Below, in pieces: positions 1 to 7,151 of a stretch of 12,410 bases of DNA. A model generated the notes under the pieces. It was not told where the DNA came from. It saw nothing but the letters and a program-made list of their open reading frames with translations, and searched no databases. This stretch comes from Bacillota bacterium (lineage in GTDB: Bacteria; Bacillota; Clostridia; Lachnospirales; Lachnospiraceae): the NCBI GenBank assembly GCA_023414985.1, contig JAEZLY010000193.1:1-12410 (forward strand), read 5' to 3'. A program made the position numbers and the translations under genes. Each line of letters opens with the position of its first letter. Within the stretch, counting starts at the first letter, position 1.

Positions 1-15
1 TATCAAAGCTGTTGT

Positions 16-38
16 TTTGGACCGTTCTTTAGTCCAAA
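16..38. repeat. Short inverted repeat, possible operator
   Basis: The arms TTTGGAC and GTCCAAA are perfectly complementary and separated by 9 bases. There is no T-run beside the repeat, so it is not an obvious terminator. It lies about 140 bases beyond the gtrA stop and could be an operator for a gene to the left of the window. The function is a guess. Confidence 0.3.
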
Positions 39-57
39 TAAGAAGAGACTTTTCCAA

Positions 58-117
58 AAATAAAACAGTTTACGGCAAGAATAACAGCGAATTATAATGC
101 CTGTTAATCTTACCGTA
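58..117 (-). terminator. Hairpin downstream of gtrA, possible terminator
   Basis: Positions 71-87 and 101-117 form a 17-position stem with a 13-base loop. Fifteen pairs are Watson-Crick, position 76/112 is a G-U wobble on minus-strand RNA (C-A on the plus strand), and 81/107 is unpaired. The wobble favours a minus-strand transcript, which is the direction of gtrA. A T-rich stretch (TGTTTTATTTTT on the minus strand) follows a few bases after the stem. That gap is longer than in a classic intrinsic terminator, so an attenuator or leader hairpin for the next gene is also possible. The rest of 1-176 shows no convincing gene. Confidence 0.45.
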
Positions 118-176
118 GTGATAATACTTTAAAACAGCCCTTCTTATCATATTGGTCAGGCCTAATTAACTATGAT

Positions 177-620
177 CTATTTTTCTCGATTTCCTCTAAA
201 TATATAAAGCTTACTGAATAAATAATTCAGAATAATGACGATGACAGCGAGGCAAGCCTTCACCAGCAGACGATAGAAGCCCAATCGGTCAACAAAAATG
301 TACATACCGGCCTGCTCAATCACCAAGGTGACAATCCGGGCTCCTACAAATTTGGAAAATTTAGCGGCCTCCTCCTTGATGCTGGCGCTCTTCGACTGGA
401 AGACATTCCTCTTATTCACGATATAAGCAAAGGTTACTGCAATGACCCAGGCCCAGCCGTTCGCCCAAAGATTGGACAGTCCTAGCCGATATAAGCCTTC
501 ATAGCTGACAAAGTTTACGATTGTCGTCAGTACTCCTGCTATAATATAAGTAATTGTCTCTCGATTCACCAGCACTTGCCACAGCTTTTGTATTTTTACC
601 TTTAACGTATTTCTTTCCAT
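177..620 (-). CDS. GtrA-like family membrane protein
   Basis: This is a 147-residue integral membrane protein of the GtrA/PF04138 type, a family thought to move polyprenyl-linked sugars across the cytoplasmic membrane for glycosylation of surface polymers. Four hydrophobic segments are visible at about residues 23-43, 51-69, 92-112 and 116-136. The family's typical NK-R-x-VF motif follows the second segment (NKRNVF, 69-74) and an NYLFSKLYIF-like ending closes the fourth. Length is normal. The ATG at 618-620 is chosen over the TTG at 632 because GGAGG sits 5 bases before it and includes part of the TTG context. No glycosyltransferase partner is in view; it may lie to the left. The family call is strong, the sugar substrate unknown. 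Confidence 0.85.
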   Translation of the reverse strand: MERNTLKVKIQKLWQVLVNRETITYIIAGVLTTIVNFVSYEGLYRLGLSNLWANGWAWVIAVTFAYIVNKRNVFQSKSASIKEEAAKFSKFVGARIVTLVIEQAGMYIFVDRLGFYRLLVKACLAVIVIILNYLFSKLYIFRGNREK

Positions 621-644
621 TCCGTCCTCCAAGTAAGCATTTCA

Positions 645-655
645 GATATTATACC
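645..655 (-). promoter_or_regulatory. Extended -10 promoter of gtrA
   Basis: On the minus strand TGGTATAAT reads as an extended -10 (TGn-TATAAT, hexamer at 648-653), about 28 bases before the gtrA ATG. No good -35 lies 17 bases upstream, which is acceptable for extended -10 promoters. The hexamer also forms one arm of the inverted repeat described at 645-750. Confidence 0.5.
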
Positions 656-750
656 ATGTCGTCAAGCTTCCATGGTATGGCGCTTCGTGCCAGGATGTGC
701 ACTCACTTCGTTCGGCACCGGTATAATATCTTCGATATTATATCATGTCC
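645..750. repeat. Compact repeat element with alternative pairings
   Basis: This fills most of the 193-base gap between pilT and gtrA. The sequence GATATTATACC (645-655) is a perfect inverted repeat of GGTATAATATC (720-730). The second copy can instead pair with GATATTATA at 734-742 across a 3-base loop. A direct repeat, GATATTATAyCATGTC, occurs at 645-660 and 734-749. Inside are TACCATG/CATGGTA (652-658 and 671-677), a 6-bp hairpin with loop TTC at 678-692, and GTGCC/GGCAC (687-691 and 714-718). It resembles a dispersed intergenic repeat or a leader with two exclusive folds. I do not recognise a named family. Confidence 0.55.
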
Positions 751-813
751 GTCCAATGAAATCCAGCAAAACAGTGTCTGTTCTATGCACTGCCGATGGA
801 TTTGGATATAGGA

Positions 814-1896
814 CTAAATATCATCATCCTTTACAAAATAGTTAAGCTTTTTCTCCATGGCCTGAAGGTCCTGAGAATAGAATAATGCCTGTTCCTTTGT
901 GATCTTTCCGAAGAGATAGAGTTCATAGATCGCATCATCCATCGTCTTCATTCCCTGTCGTTTATTGGTCTGCAGATAGGTTACGATTTGGGCCAGCTTT
1001 CCTTCCCGAAGAAGATTTCGGATCGAAGGATTGGACAGGATTACTTCAAAGGCTGCTACTCTTCGGGTCTGATCCGCAGTCGGTATCAATTGCTGGGAGA
1101 TGACTCCCTCCAATACTGACGAAAGCTGGACTCTGACCTGCTGATGCCTATGGGGAGGAAATACATCGATAATTCTTTCCAAGGTATTGATTGCTCCGAC
1201 CGTATTCATGGAGGTCAGTACCAGGTGGCCGGTCTCAGCCGCAGATATGGCGATCTCCATCGTCTCATAATCCCGCATTTCTCCGATCAGGATGACATCC
1301 GGATCCTCTCTGAGCACTTCCCTGAGTGCATCGGGGAAGGACCTGGAATCTGTTCCGATTTCTCTTTGGTTTACGATGGACTTGCTATGTCTGTGGAGGT
1401 ATTCGATTGGATCCTCCAGCGTGATAATATGGCGATTATGGTTCTGATTGATCAAATCAATGAGAGTTGCAAGTGTCGTAGATTTACCGCTGCCGGTCGG
1501 TCCTGTTACCAGAATCAGGCCTCTCTTCTTCTTGGACAGCTCAACGATGGAAGCCGGCATTTCCAGCTCCTCAGGTGTCGGTATTGTGGTATAGATGATT
1601 CTGATTACAAGAGCATAAGAACCACGCTGTTTGAACAAATTGACACGAAATCTTCCCACATTCTTAATTGCATAAGAAAAATCCACTTCTCCGTTATTCT
1701 GAAGTGTCTCCATCAATCGATCCGGTACCATAGGCATTGCTATCTCCACCAGATCGGCAGGACTGAGGATATCATATCCCATATCTGTCAATTCTCCGTT
1801 TATTCTGCACCTCGGAGATATTCCTACTGTAAGATGTAAATCGGATGCTCCTCTTCTTTGAGCATCCTGTAATAATTCATCGATTGCAGCTTTCAT
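814..1896 (-). CDS. pilT: PilT/PilU-family type IV pilus ATPase
   Basis: This 360-residue cytoplasmic hexameric ATPase belongs to the PilT class, which powers retraction of type IV pili in twitching motility and DNA uptake. The N-terminal PAS-like domain covers about 1-100. The ATPase domain carries Walker A GPTGSGKST (132-140), the Asp box ITLEDPIE (158-165), Walker B DPDVILIGEMRD (198-209, Glu206) and a C-terminal SIRNLLREGK (291-300), close to the AIRNL motif of PilT. Length is normal. The start at 1896 has GGGAGG 5 bases upstream. Oddity: the His box reads AETGHLVLTSMNT (220-232), with Asn231 where PilT proteins usually have the second His. No pilin, PilB, PilC or PilM gene is within view, so pilus assembly must be encoded elsewhere. 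The family is clear; retraction activity is inferred. Confidence 0.92.
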   Translation of the reverse strand: MKAAIDELLQDAQRRGASDLHLTVGISPRCRINGELTDMGYDILSPADLVEIAMPMVPDRLMETLQNNGEVDFSYAIKNVGRFRVNLFKQRGSYALVIRIIYTTIPTPEELEMPASIVELSKKKRGLILVTGPTGSGKSTTLATLIDLINQNHNRHIITLEDPIEYLHRHSKSIVNQREIGTDSRSFPDALREVLREDPDVILIGEMRDYETMEIAISAAETGHLVLTSMNTVGAINTLERIIDVFPPHRHQQVRVQLSSVLEGVISQQLIPTADQTRRVAAFEVILSNPSIRNLLREGKLAQIVTYLQTNKRQGMKTMDDAIYELYLFGKITKEQALFYSQDLQAMEKKLNYFVKDDDI

Positions 1897-1981
1897 TCTT
1901 TCCTCCCCTTCACTGTCTGTATTCTATCTTCAAACCGCGCTCTATCAGCACATGTACAAAATTCATCCCGTCATTAGCTTA

Positions 1982-2010
1982 ATTATAATGAGATAACCAA
2001 AAAATAACAA
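1982..2010 (-). promoter_or_regulatory. Promoter of pilT
   Basis: On the minus strand a TTGTTA -35 (2005-2010) and a TATAAT -10 (1982-1987) are separated by 17 bases. This predicts a start near 1975 and a leader of about 80 bases before the pilT ATG. It lies in the 237-base divergent gap shared with the ABC-F gene. Confidence 0.6.
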
Positions 2011-2040
2011 TAAATATTTCATCAAATTTAAATATTCGAA

Positions 2041-2069
2041 TTGTTTTTTTGACATTCTTCGTGTAAAAT
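2041..2069 (+). promoter_or_regulatory. Candidate promoter of the ABC-F gene
   Basis: TTGTTT (2041-2046) and TAAAAT (2064-2069) are 17 bases apart. A second -35-like TTGACA at 2049-2054 is followed 15 bases later by TATGAA (2070-2075). Either would start transcription after the in-frame ATG at 2071, which supports 2134 as the real start codon. The leader contains a small hairpin, CGATC-GACA-GATCG (2095-2108). Confidence 0.45.
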
Positions 2070-2133
2070 TATGAATTGCAGTGTAAAAAGTAAACGATCG
2101 ACAGATCGCAAAAATATAAGGAATGAGGTAAGT

Positions 2134-3687
2134 ATGAGTATCTTAAATGTAACAAATCTCAGCCACGGCTTTGGAGACCGGGCAATCTTCCATGATGTTT
2201 CCTTCCGTTTGTTAAAGGGCGAGCATATCGGCCTGATTGGTGCCAATGGAGAAGGAAAATCCACTTTCATGAATATCGTGACAGGGAAGCTGATGCCCGA
2301 TGAAGGGAATGTGGAGTGGTCCAAGCACGTCCATGTCGGATATCTTGACCAGCATGCGATATTGGAAAAAGGAATGACGCTTCGCAGTGTGCTGCAATCT
2401 GCTTTCTCCTATCTCTTCGAGCTGGAGGAGAAGATGAATCTGATCTGTGATACCATGGGAGAAGCCGAAGGAGCTGCCTTAGATGAGATGATCGAGGAAC
2501 TCGGAACCATTCAGGAACTTCTGTCCATGCATGATTTCTATATCATAGACAGCAAGGTCGAGGAGATCGCTCACGCTCTGGGACTGGATGATATCGGACT
2601 GGCTTCGGATGTATCCGAGTTAAGCGGCGGACAGAGAACCAAGCTTTTACTAGGCAAGCTGCTATTGGAAAAGCCGGATATCTTGTTGCTCGACGAGCCG
2701 ACCAATTATCTCGATGTACAGCATATCGAATGGCTGAAGCGTTACTTAACGGAATATGAAAATGCCTTTATTCTCATCTCCCATGATATTCCCTTCTTAA
2801 ACAGCGTGGTCAATATCATTTATCATATGGAGAATCAGGAATTGAACCGTTATGTCGGTGATTATGATAAGTTCCAGGAGGTCTACGAAATGAAGAAAAG
2901 GCAGCTGGAAGCTGCCTATAACCGCCAGCAGAAGGAAATCGAAGAGCTGGAGGATTTTGTGGCAAGGAATAAAGCCCGGGTCTCTACCCGTAATATGGCG
3001 ATGTCCCGGCAGAAGAAGCTGGATAAGATGGAGGTCATCGAACTGGCTAAGGAAAAACCGAAGCCGGAGTTCAACTTTAAGGAAGCCCGCGCTGCCGGTC
3101 GTTATATCATCCAGACGGAGAATCTGGTCATTGGCTATGAGGAACCCTTATCCTCTCCTCTTACCCTATCCATGGAGCGAGGAGAAAAGATTGTATTAGT
3201 CGGAGCCAACGGTATCGGCAAGACGACCTTACTCAAGAGTATTTTAGGTCTAATCCCTTCCCTCGGCGGCTCCGTACAGCTCGGAGATTATTTAAGCATC
3301 GGTTACTTCGAGCAGGAGATGGCCCCCGGCAATACGACTACCTGTATGGAAGAACTATGGAAGGAGTTCCCGGGCTATACCCAATATGAAGTACGTTCCG
3401 CTCTTGCGAAATGCGGCCTTACCACCAAGCATATTGAGAGCCAGGTCAGAGTTCTAAGCGGCGGTGAGCAGGCTAAGGTTCGCCTGTGTAAGCTGATTAA
3501 CCGTGAGACGAATATTCTCCTGCTTGACGAGCCTACTAATCATCTGGATGTAGATGCAAAGGATGAGCTCAAACGCGCCCTCAAAGCTTATAAAGGAAGT
3601 ATCCTTCTGATTTGCCATGAACCCGAATTCTACGAGGGTCTCGCAACCAGGGTATTGGATTGCTCCCAATGGACAACAAAGCGATAA
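2134..3687 (+). CDS. ABC-F family ATPase (YfmM-like)
   Basis: This is a 517-residue soluble protein with two ABC ATPase domains and no membrane segments. ABC-F proteins bind the ribosome, near the E site, and act as translation factors or as antibiotic-resistance proteins. Domain 1 has Walker A GANGEGKST (36-44), an LSGGQ signature and DILLLDEPTNYLD. A charged linker follows. Domain 2 has GANGIGKTT, LSGGEQ and NILLLDEPTNHLD. Length and sequence resemble Bacillus subtilis YfmM as I remember it, a housekeeping-type ABC-F. The linker does not look unusually extended, so there is no specific reason to call it a resistance protein. The start at 2134 has GAGG 5 bases upstream and begins the conserved MSILNV sequence. 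It is the only plus-strand gene here, and its stop faces the pirin stop 3 bases away. Confidence 0.92.
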   Translation: MSILNVTNLSHGFGDRAIFHDVSFRLLKGEHIGLIGANGEGKSTFMNIVTGKLMPDEGNVEWSKHVHVGYLDQHAILEKGMTLRSVLQSAFSYLFELEEKMNLICDTMGEAEGAALDEMIEELGTIQELLSMHDFYIIDSKVEEIAHALGLDDIGLASDVSELSGGQRTKLLLGKLLLEKPDILLLDEPTNYLDVQHIEWLKRYLTEYENAFILISHDIPFLNSVVNIIYHMENQELNRYVGDYDKFQEVYEMKKRQLEAAYNRQQKEIEELEDFVARNKARVSTRNMAMSRQKKLDKMEVIELAKEKPKPEFNFKEARAAGRYIIQTENLVIGYEEPLSSPLTLSMERGEKIVLVGANGIGKTTLLKSILGLIPSLGGSVQLGDYLSIGYFEQEMAPGNTTTCMEELWKEFPGYTQYEVRSALAKCGLTTKHIESQVRVLSGGEQAKVRLCKLINRETNILLLDEPTNHLDVDAKDELKRALKAYKGSILLICHEPEFYEGLATRVLDCSQWTTKR

Positions 3688-3690
3688 TTC

Positions 3691-4530
3691 TTATCTTCCG
3701 AAGGTTCCCTGCCTGATTTCCTTAAATGCCTGGTCAATTTCGTCACTGGTATTCATGACGATTGGCCCGCCCCAGGCAATGGGCTCATGCAGTGGTTTCG
3801 CAGCGAAGACAAACATACGAAGCGGATGCTTTCCGGCTGTCACGACCAGTTCTTCTCCTTTTTTGAAAAGAACTGCCCGTCTGGATGGAAGCATCTGCTT
3901 TTCTATTCCGCCGAAGTATCCTTCCCCTGAGACAATATATACGAAGACGGTATCCTCGGGATTGGTCTCCCACTCCCAGGTAAAAGCCTCTCTAAGCTCA
4001 ACATCCAGGAAGGTTGCTTTCACATAATCTCCCTGGGTTGCTCCGGACTGATCCTTATAGCTGCCGGCGATCACTCCGATCTGACAGCCCTCTTCCTTTA
4101 CCCTGGGTATCATTTCTGCCTTCAGATCACGATACTTGGGAGATGTCATCTTACTCTTCTTCGGAAGGTTAAGCCATACCTGTACTCCCAGCATCCGGTC
4201 GGAGGCTATCGGCATCTCCTGGTGCATGATTGCCTTCCCGGCAGTCATCCATTGACAGCAGCCGTCACCGATAACTCCCTGGTTACCCATACTGTCGCCA
4301 TGCTCTATCTCCCCGCGAATCAGATAGGTAATCGTCTCAATCCCCCTGTGGGGATGCCAGGGAAATCCCTTAATATAATCCTCCGGATTCTCGGAATCGA
4401 AGGCATCCAGCATCAGAAACGGATCAAAATCCCATACATTGGCATAGCTTAGCACTCTGACCAGCTTTACTCCGGCACCGTCAACCTTATTAGAACCTGT
4501 TGTGACCTTATTAATCTCACGTGCGCTCAT
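3691..4530 (-). CDS. Pirin family protein (metal-binding bicupin)
   Basis: This 279-residue cytosolic protein has a double cupin fold. Bacterial pirins bind Fe or a similar metal; some have quercetin 2,3-dioxygenase activity or modulate central metabolic enzymes. The four expected metal ligands are present in the N-terminal cupin: His59 and His61 in HPHRG, then His103 and Glu105 in the MHQEM segment. The C-terminal cupin includes the VFVYIVSGEG stretch. The ATG at 4528-4530 is preferred to the upstream in-frame codon at 4578 because AGGAGAGG lies 5 bases before it. Length is typical. It is transcribed alone and ends against the ABC-F gene with no room for a separate terminator. Family certain, reaction not predictable. 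Confidence 0.9.
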   Translation of the reverse strand: MSAREINKVTTGSNKVDGAGVKLVRVLSYANVWDFDPFLMLDAFDSENPEDYIKGFPWHPHRGIETITYLIRGEIEHGDSMGNQGVIGDGCCQWMTAGKAIMHQEMPIASDRMLGVQVWLNLPKKSKMTSPKYRDLKAEMIPRVKEEGCQIGVIAGSYKDQSGATQGDYVKATFLDVELREAFTWEWETNPEDTVFVYIVSGEGYFGGIEKQMLPSRRAVLFKKGEELVVTAGKHPLRMFVFAAKPLHEPIAWGGPIVMNTSDEIDQAFKEIRQGTFGR

Positions 4531-4635
4531 CTCTACCTCTCCTTTCAAATATGCAATCCGCTGTGCAAGTCTTATCAATGGTACTGTATGAAATACTTTA
4601 TGTTATGGTTGTATTATTGTATTTCGAACGTGTCT

Positions 4636-4664
4636 GTACTTTGAAAGTTCTTGTATTCTGAAAG
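4636..4664 (-). repeat. Tandem 12-bp direct repeat upstream of pirin
   Basis: GTACTTTGAAAG (4636-4647) and GTATTCTGAAAG (4653-4664) match at 10 of 12 positions with a period of 17. They lie about 105-135 bases before the pirin start and could bind a regulator. Otherwise I see no convincing promoter in 4531-4767; a weak TACAAT-like -10 is the best candidate. Confidence 0.25.
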
Positions 4665-4715
4665 CCTTGAATGAGTTGGTATTACTGTCGTCTTATGAGT
4701 ATTCACTGTCTGTTC

Positions 4716-4757
4716 CTATTTTCAGTGTTATAATCTATTTTCGTTCCATCTATTTTC
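4716..4757. repeat. Three copies of CTATTTTC
   Basis: The octamer CTATTTTC occurs at 4716-4723, 4735-4742 and 4750-4757, just after the mltG stop in the direction of mltG transcription (GAAAATAG in the transcript). Spacing is uneven (19 and 15 bases) and the sequence is AT-rich, so chance is possible. Confidence 0.25.
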
Positions 4758-4767
4758 CAACGATCTC

Positions 4768-6171
4768 CTACTCTACTGTATCATCAACAGTATTCTCAGC
4801 AGGATATTTCACATACTCCTTTGAGAAATGATATTCGCCGTTACTGTCACTGTAGAAGTATAAATAATCCGCAGAAGACGGATTTAATGCCGCATTGATT
4901 GCTGCTCTTCCCGGGTTGCAGATGGGGCCTGCCGGTAAAGCCGGACATTTATAGGTATTGTAAAAACTGTTATAACGATTGATATCTCCGGTTATATTAG
5001 GCTTAATATAACGTTCCACATAATAAGTTGCACAGTCAAGTTCAAGTTTCTTCTTTATCTTCAACCTGTTATGAATAACGGCAGAAATATCTGTCATATG
5101 TGTCTTATTCCCGGCTTCCTTCTCGATCATGGAAGCGATGGTCAAGATCTCGTTCATGCTGTAGCCGAGCTCTGCTGCTCTCTGCTTATCCGCATCGGTG
5201 ATCTTAACCTTACTGTTACGCAGGAATTTACCGATCGTATCCTCGGGCTTACTTAACAGTTTGAATTCATAGGTATCCGGGTAGAGGTAACCCTCCAGCC
5301 TAAAGCAGCGGTTCGGATTCTCCTGTAATTCTTTGATCAATGGATAATTGACCGTATAATCATAATTCTCCATCGCATCATAAAGTCCTTCCGTCGAGGT
5401 ACAGACACCCTTTTTCACCAGCAGATCAAAGACCTGCGCTACTGAGTATCCCTCGGGAATCGTAATCTTAACTGTTGACGGAATCCCGTATACCTTGGGC
5501 GCTATGGGCAACTCGGTGATTGCCTGCGTGGTATTATATACATACAGCCCGCTGTAGGTATAGGTGTCATAACCTTTCTCCTGCATGGCAGCAGGTTTAT
5601 AATAATGATATCCTTTTGAAGTACTCATAATATAGCTCAGGGAATCAGCGGGAACCATCACAGCTCCGCTTCTCCCGGATACATAAACAGTCTCTGATAT
5701 CTTCTTCTTAGCAGCCTTCGCTCTGGCTGAGGAATAATAATTCAGACTGTTCTTACCAATCGTATATATAATTTTCTTACCATTTAAAGTATTGGTAACT
5801 GTTAGGGTCTTCTTTGCTTTGATGTATTGGTAGCTAACGCCGTTCATCACCTGGGATACCTCTACGATCGGCACCATGACATGATTTTTTTCCGATACCT
5901 CAATTGCTGCACTATCCTCTGATTGGTCATTAAAATCATAGAAGTTATATCCGCCTGCCGCTCTCGAGGTCATAATGCCATACTTTGACTGTACTGTTAC
6001 CGGTTGTTCTGACCCTGCAGCATCTACTGCAGTTGAAGTATTCGGCGCAGCAGCCCATGCGGCTGAAATCGGAGCCGACCACATGCAGATCGTAAGTACC
6101 AGGGAAATAGCAGCCTTTAAAAACTGCCTCTTGCTATAAATACTATGGTTATTTTCTTTATGTAATTTCAT
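4768..6171 (-). CDS. mltG: MltG/YceG-type endolytic transglycosylase with N-terminal stalk-like domain
   Basis: This 467-residue exported enzyme is predicted to cleave nascent peptidoglycan strands and so help set glycan length. Residues 1-42 form a signal or anchor: basic start, SKRQFLK, a hydrophobic run, then an AWA cleavage-type site. Residues about 85-190 look like a copper amine oxidase N-terminal (stalk) domain: VMVPIVEVSQ, YTIGKN and VMVPADSLSYI. The YceG domain begins near 233 with VKITIPEGYSV, continues through LEGYLYPDTYEF (292-303) and IASMIEKEAG (catalytic Glu350), and ends with ALPAGPICNPG and YLYFYSDSNGEYHFSKEY. Most MltG proteins have a short cytoplasmic tail, one membrane helix and a LysM-like subdomain, so this front half is unusual. 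The start has AAGGAG 9 bases upstream. Family call firm, stalk domain moderately sure. Confidence 0.88.
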   Translation of the reverse strand: MKLHKENNHSIYSKRQFLKAAISLVLTICMWSAPISAAWAAAPNTSTAVDAAGSEQPVTVQSKYGIMTSRAAGGYNFYDFNDQSEDSAAIEVSEKNHVMVPIVEVSQVMNGVSYQYIKAKKTLTVTNTLNGKKIIYTIGKNSLNYYSSARAKAAKKKISETVYVSGRSGAVMVPADSLSYIMSTSKGYHYYKPAAMQEKGYDTYTYSGLYVYNTTQAITELPIAPKVYGIPSTVKITIPEGYSVAQVFDLLVKKGVCTSTEGLYDAMENYDYTVNYPLIKELQENPNRCFRLEGYLYPDTYEFKLLSKPEDTIGKFLRNSKVKITDADKQRAAELGYSMNEILTIASMIEKEAGNKTHMTDISAVIHNRLKIKKKLELDCATYYVERYIKPNITGDINRYNSFYNTYKCPALPAGPICNPGRAAINAALNPSSADYLYFYSDSNGEYHFSKEYVKYPAENTVDDTVE

Positions 6172-6223
6172 AACGTTCTACTCCTTATGTCTTTTTATTG
6201 CATATGCTATTTACTTTAAATTC

Positions 6224-6261
6224 ATACTATCTCATTTTCCCGGATTATGCAATACATCCGG
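6224..6261 (-). promoter_or_regulatory. mltG promoter with overlapping inverted repeat
   Basis: On the minus strand TTGCAT (6247-6252) and TAGTAT (6224-6229) are spaced by 17 bases. A perfect CCGGAT-N10-ATCCGG inverted repeat (6240-6245 and 6256-6261) brackets the -35. This is the geometry of an operator. Both hexamers are imperfect, so the promoter is tentative; the inverted repeat is plain. Confidence 0.4.
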
Positions 6262-6356
6262 TTTACCTTAAGGAAATCTTAAAAACTGCGGAGCACCTTC
6301 CTCAAGAATTACTTTACAGTATGAATATGGCAAACTAATAGCAGCGTTGAGACATT

Positions 6357-7151
6357 TTATTTTCGATAAGTAACCATCATTTTTCTCCCTGCATATTTTC
6401 CGATCAGATAGAAAAGCTCTCCAAATGGTTTTTTATAAAAAGGTACCTTAACGGAACTATCATAAACTCCTTTTCTTCGGCTATCTTCCGTCCAATAGAC
6501 TCCGTCCTGCGTCTCATATTCCATTCCCTTCTGATACGCAAGGGACATCCCTCTGAATAAATTGTAAGGGATCAGAAGCAGATAAGAAGGACTGTACAAT
6601 CTGCCGGATCTGACATCGTTACGGAATTGGTCTGTCACCTTGCAGAGCTTTACATTTGTCTTGGCATTTAGCTGATATGCATTCCAGCTGAAAGACGCTG
6701 TACTGAACTGATAGCATCGGTTAAAGCCGATTGCCTTCAGAAAGGATGTGATACTTTTCGCAGCTGCCCTTCCACCCACACCTCCTGTAGTTGTAATCAC
6801 AAGCGCCTTACTCTTAAAAAAATGAGGACGATGTGTCATAAAGCAAAGATGATCAAAAAAATTCTTTAATAGTGAGGTTTCCTTTCTAAAATAAGTCGTA
6901 GATGCAATGATTACTCCATCCGCCTCCTCCATCGCTTTAATTATCCTCAGGATAATGCTGCTATGGGGGCACTTTTCATGCCCAAGACGAAAGCAATTAC
7001 TGCAGCCTGTGCAAAAGGGCAGCTTCTCCTCAGCCAAATGTATTTCTTCAAATTCAGACGAAGGCTCCTTCTTCTGAATGTTTTCCTTTACTGCTTCCAC
7101 CAATTTCCAAGTATTTCCCTTACGGGGACTGCCATTTATGATTAAGTACAT
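6357..7151 (-). CDS. Flavodoxin-fold NAD(P)H-dependent oxidoreductase with cysteine motif
   Basis: This 264-residue cytosolic protein has an FMN-reductase/flavodoxin-like fold. An N-terminal beta strand leads into the FMN phosphate loop GSPRKGNT (7-14), and TTGGVGGR follows mid-protein. Cysteines 47, 50, 53 and 61 form C-x2-C-x2-C-x7-C, matching the compact motif of iron-sulfur flavoproteins. Many clostridial relatives keep a similar CxGC motif without a proven cluster. The C-terminal part (about 175-264) is longer than in the smallest family members. The ATG at 7149-7151 is chosen because GGTGGAG lies just upstream; an in-frame TTG at 7163 has a worse-placed site. The start overlaps the tetR 3' end by 32 bases, suggesting translational coupling and joint control by the TetR protein. 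Substrate unknown. Confidence 0.8.
   Translation of the reverse strand: MYLIINGSPRKGNTWKLVEAVKENIQKKEPSSEFEEIHLAEEKLPFCTGCSNCFRLGHEKCPHSSIILRIIKAMEEADGVIIASTTYFRKETSLLKNFFDHLCFMTHRPHFFKSKALVITTTGGVGGRAAAKSITSFLKAIGFNRCYQFSTASFSWNAYQLNAKTNVKLCKVTDQFRNDVRSGRLYSPSYLLLIPYNLFRGMSLAYQKGMEYETQDGVYWTEDSRRKGVYDSSVKVPFYKKPFGELFYLIGKYAGRKMMVTYRK

Noticed and set aside
554..811. 85-codon plus-strand frame across the pilT-gtrA gap
   Set aside because: It runs through the repeat element and antisense to the start of gtrA; composition is not protein-like and no ribosome binding site precedes it.
1144..1839. 231-codon open frame on the plus strand opposite pilT
   Set aside because: It lies wholly antisense to a clear pilT gene, shows no family motif, has an unusual Cys/Ser/Tyr-rich composition and no ribosome binding site that I can see.
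2071..2133. N-terminal extension of the ABC-F protein by 21 residues
   Set aside because: The ATG at 2071 lies at or before the predicted transcription start, the extra residues are not conserved-looking, and 2134 has a good ribosome binding site.
2134..3687. ABC-F gene as an antibiotic-resistance determinant
   Set aside because: Sequence and length fit the housekeeping YfmM-like group, with no resistance-type extended linker or mobile context seen; resistance cannot be claimed from this.
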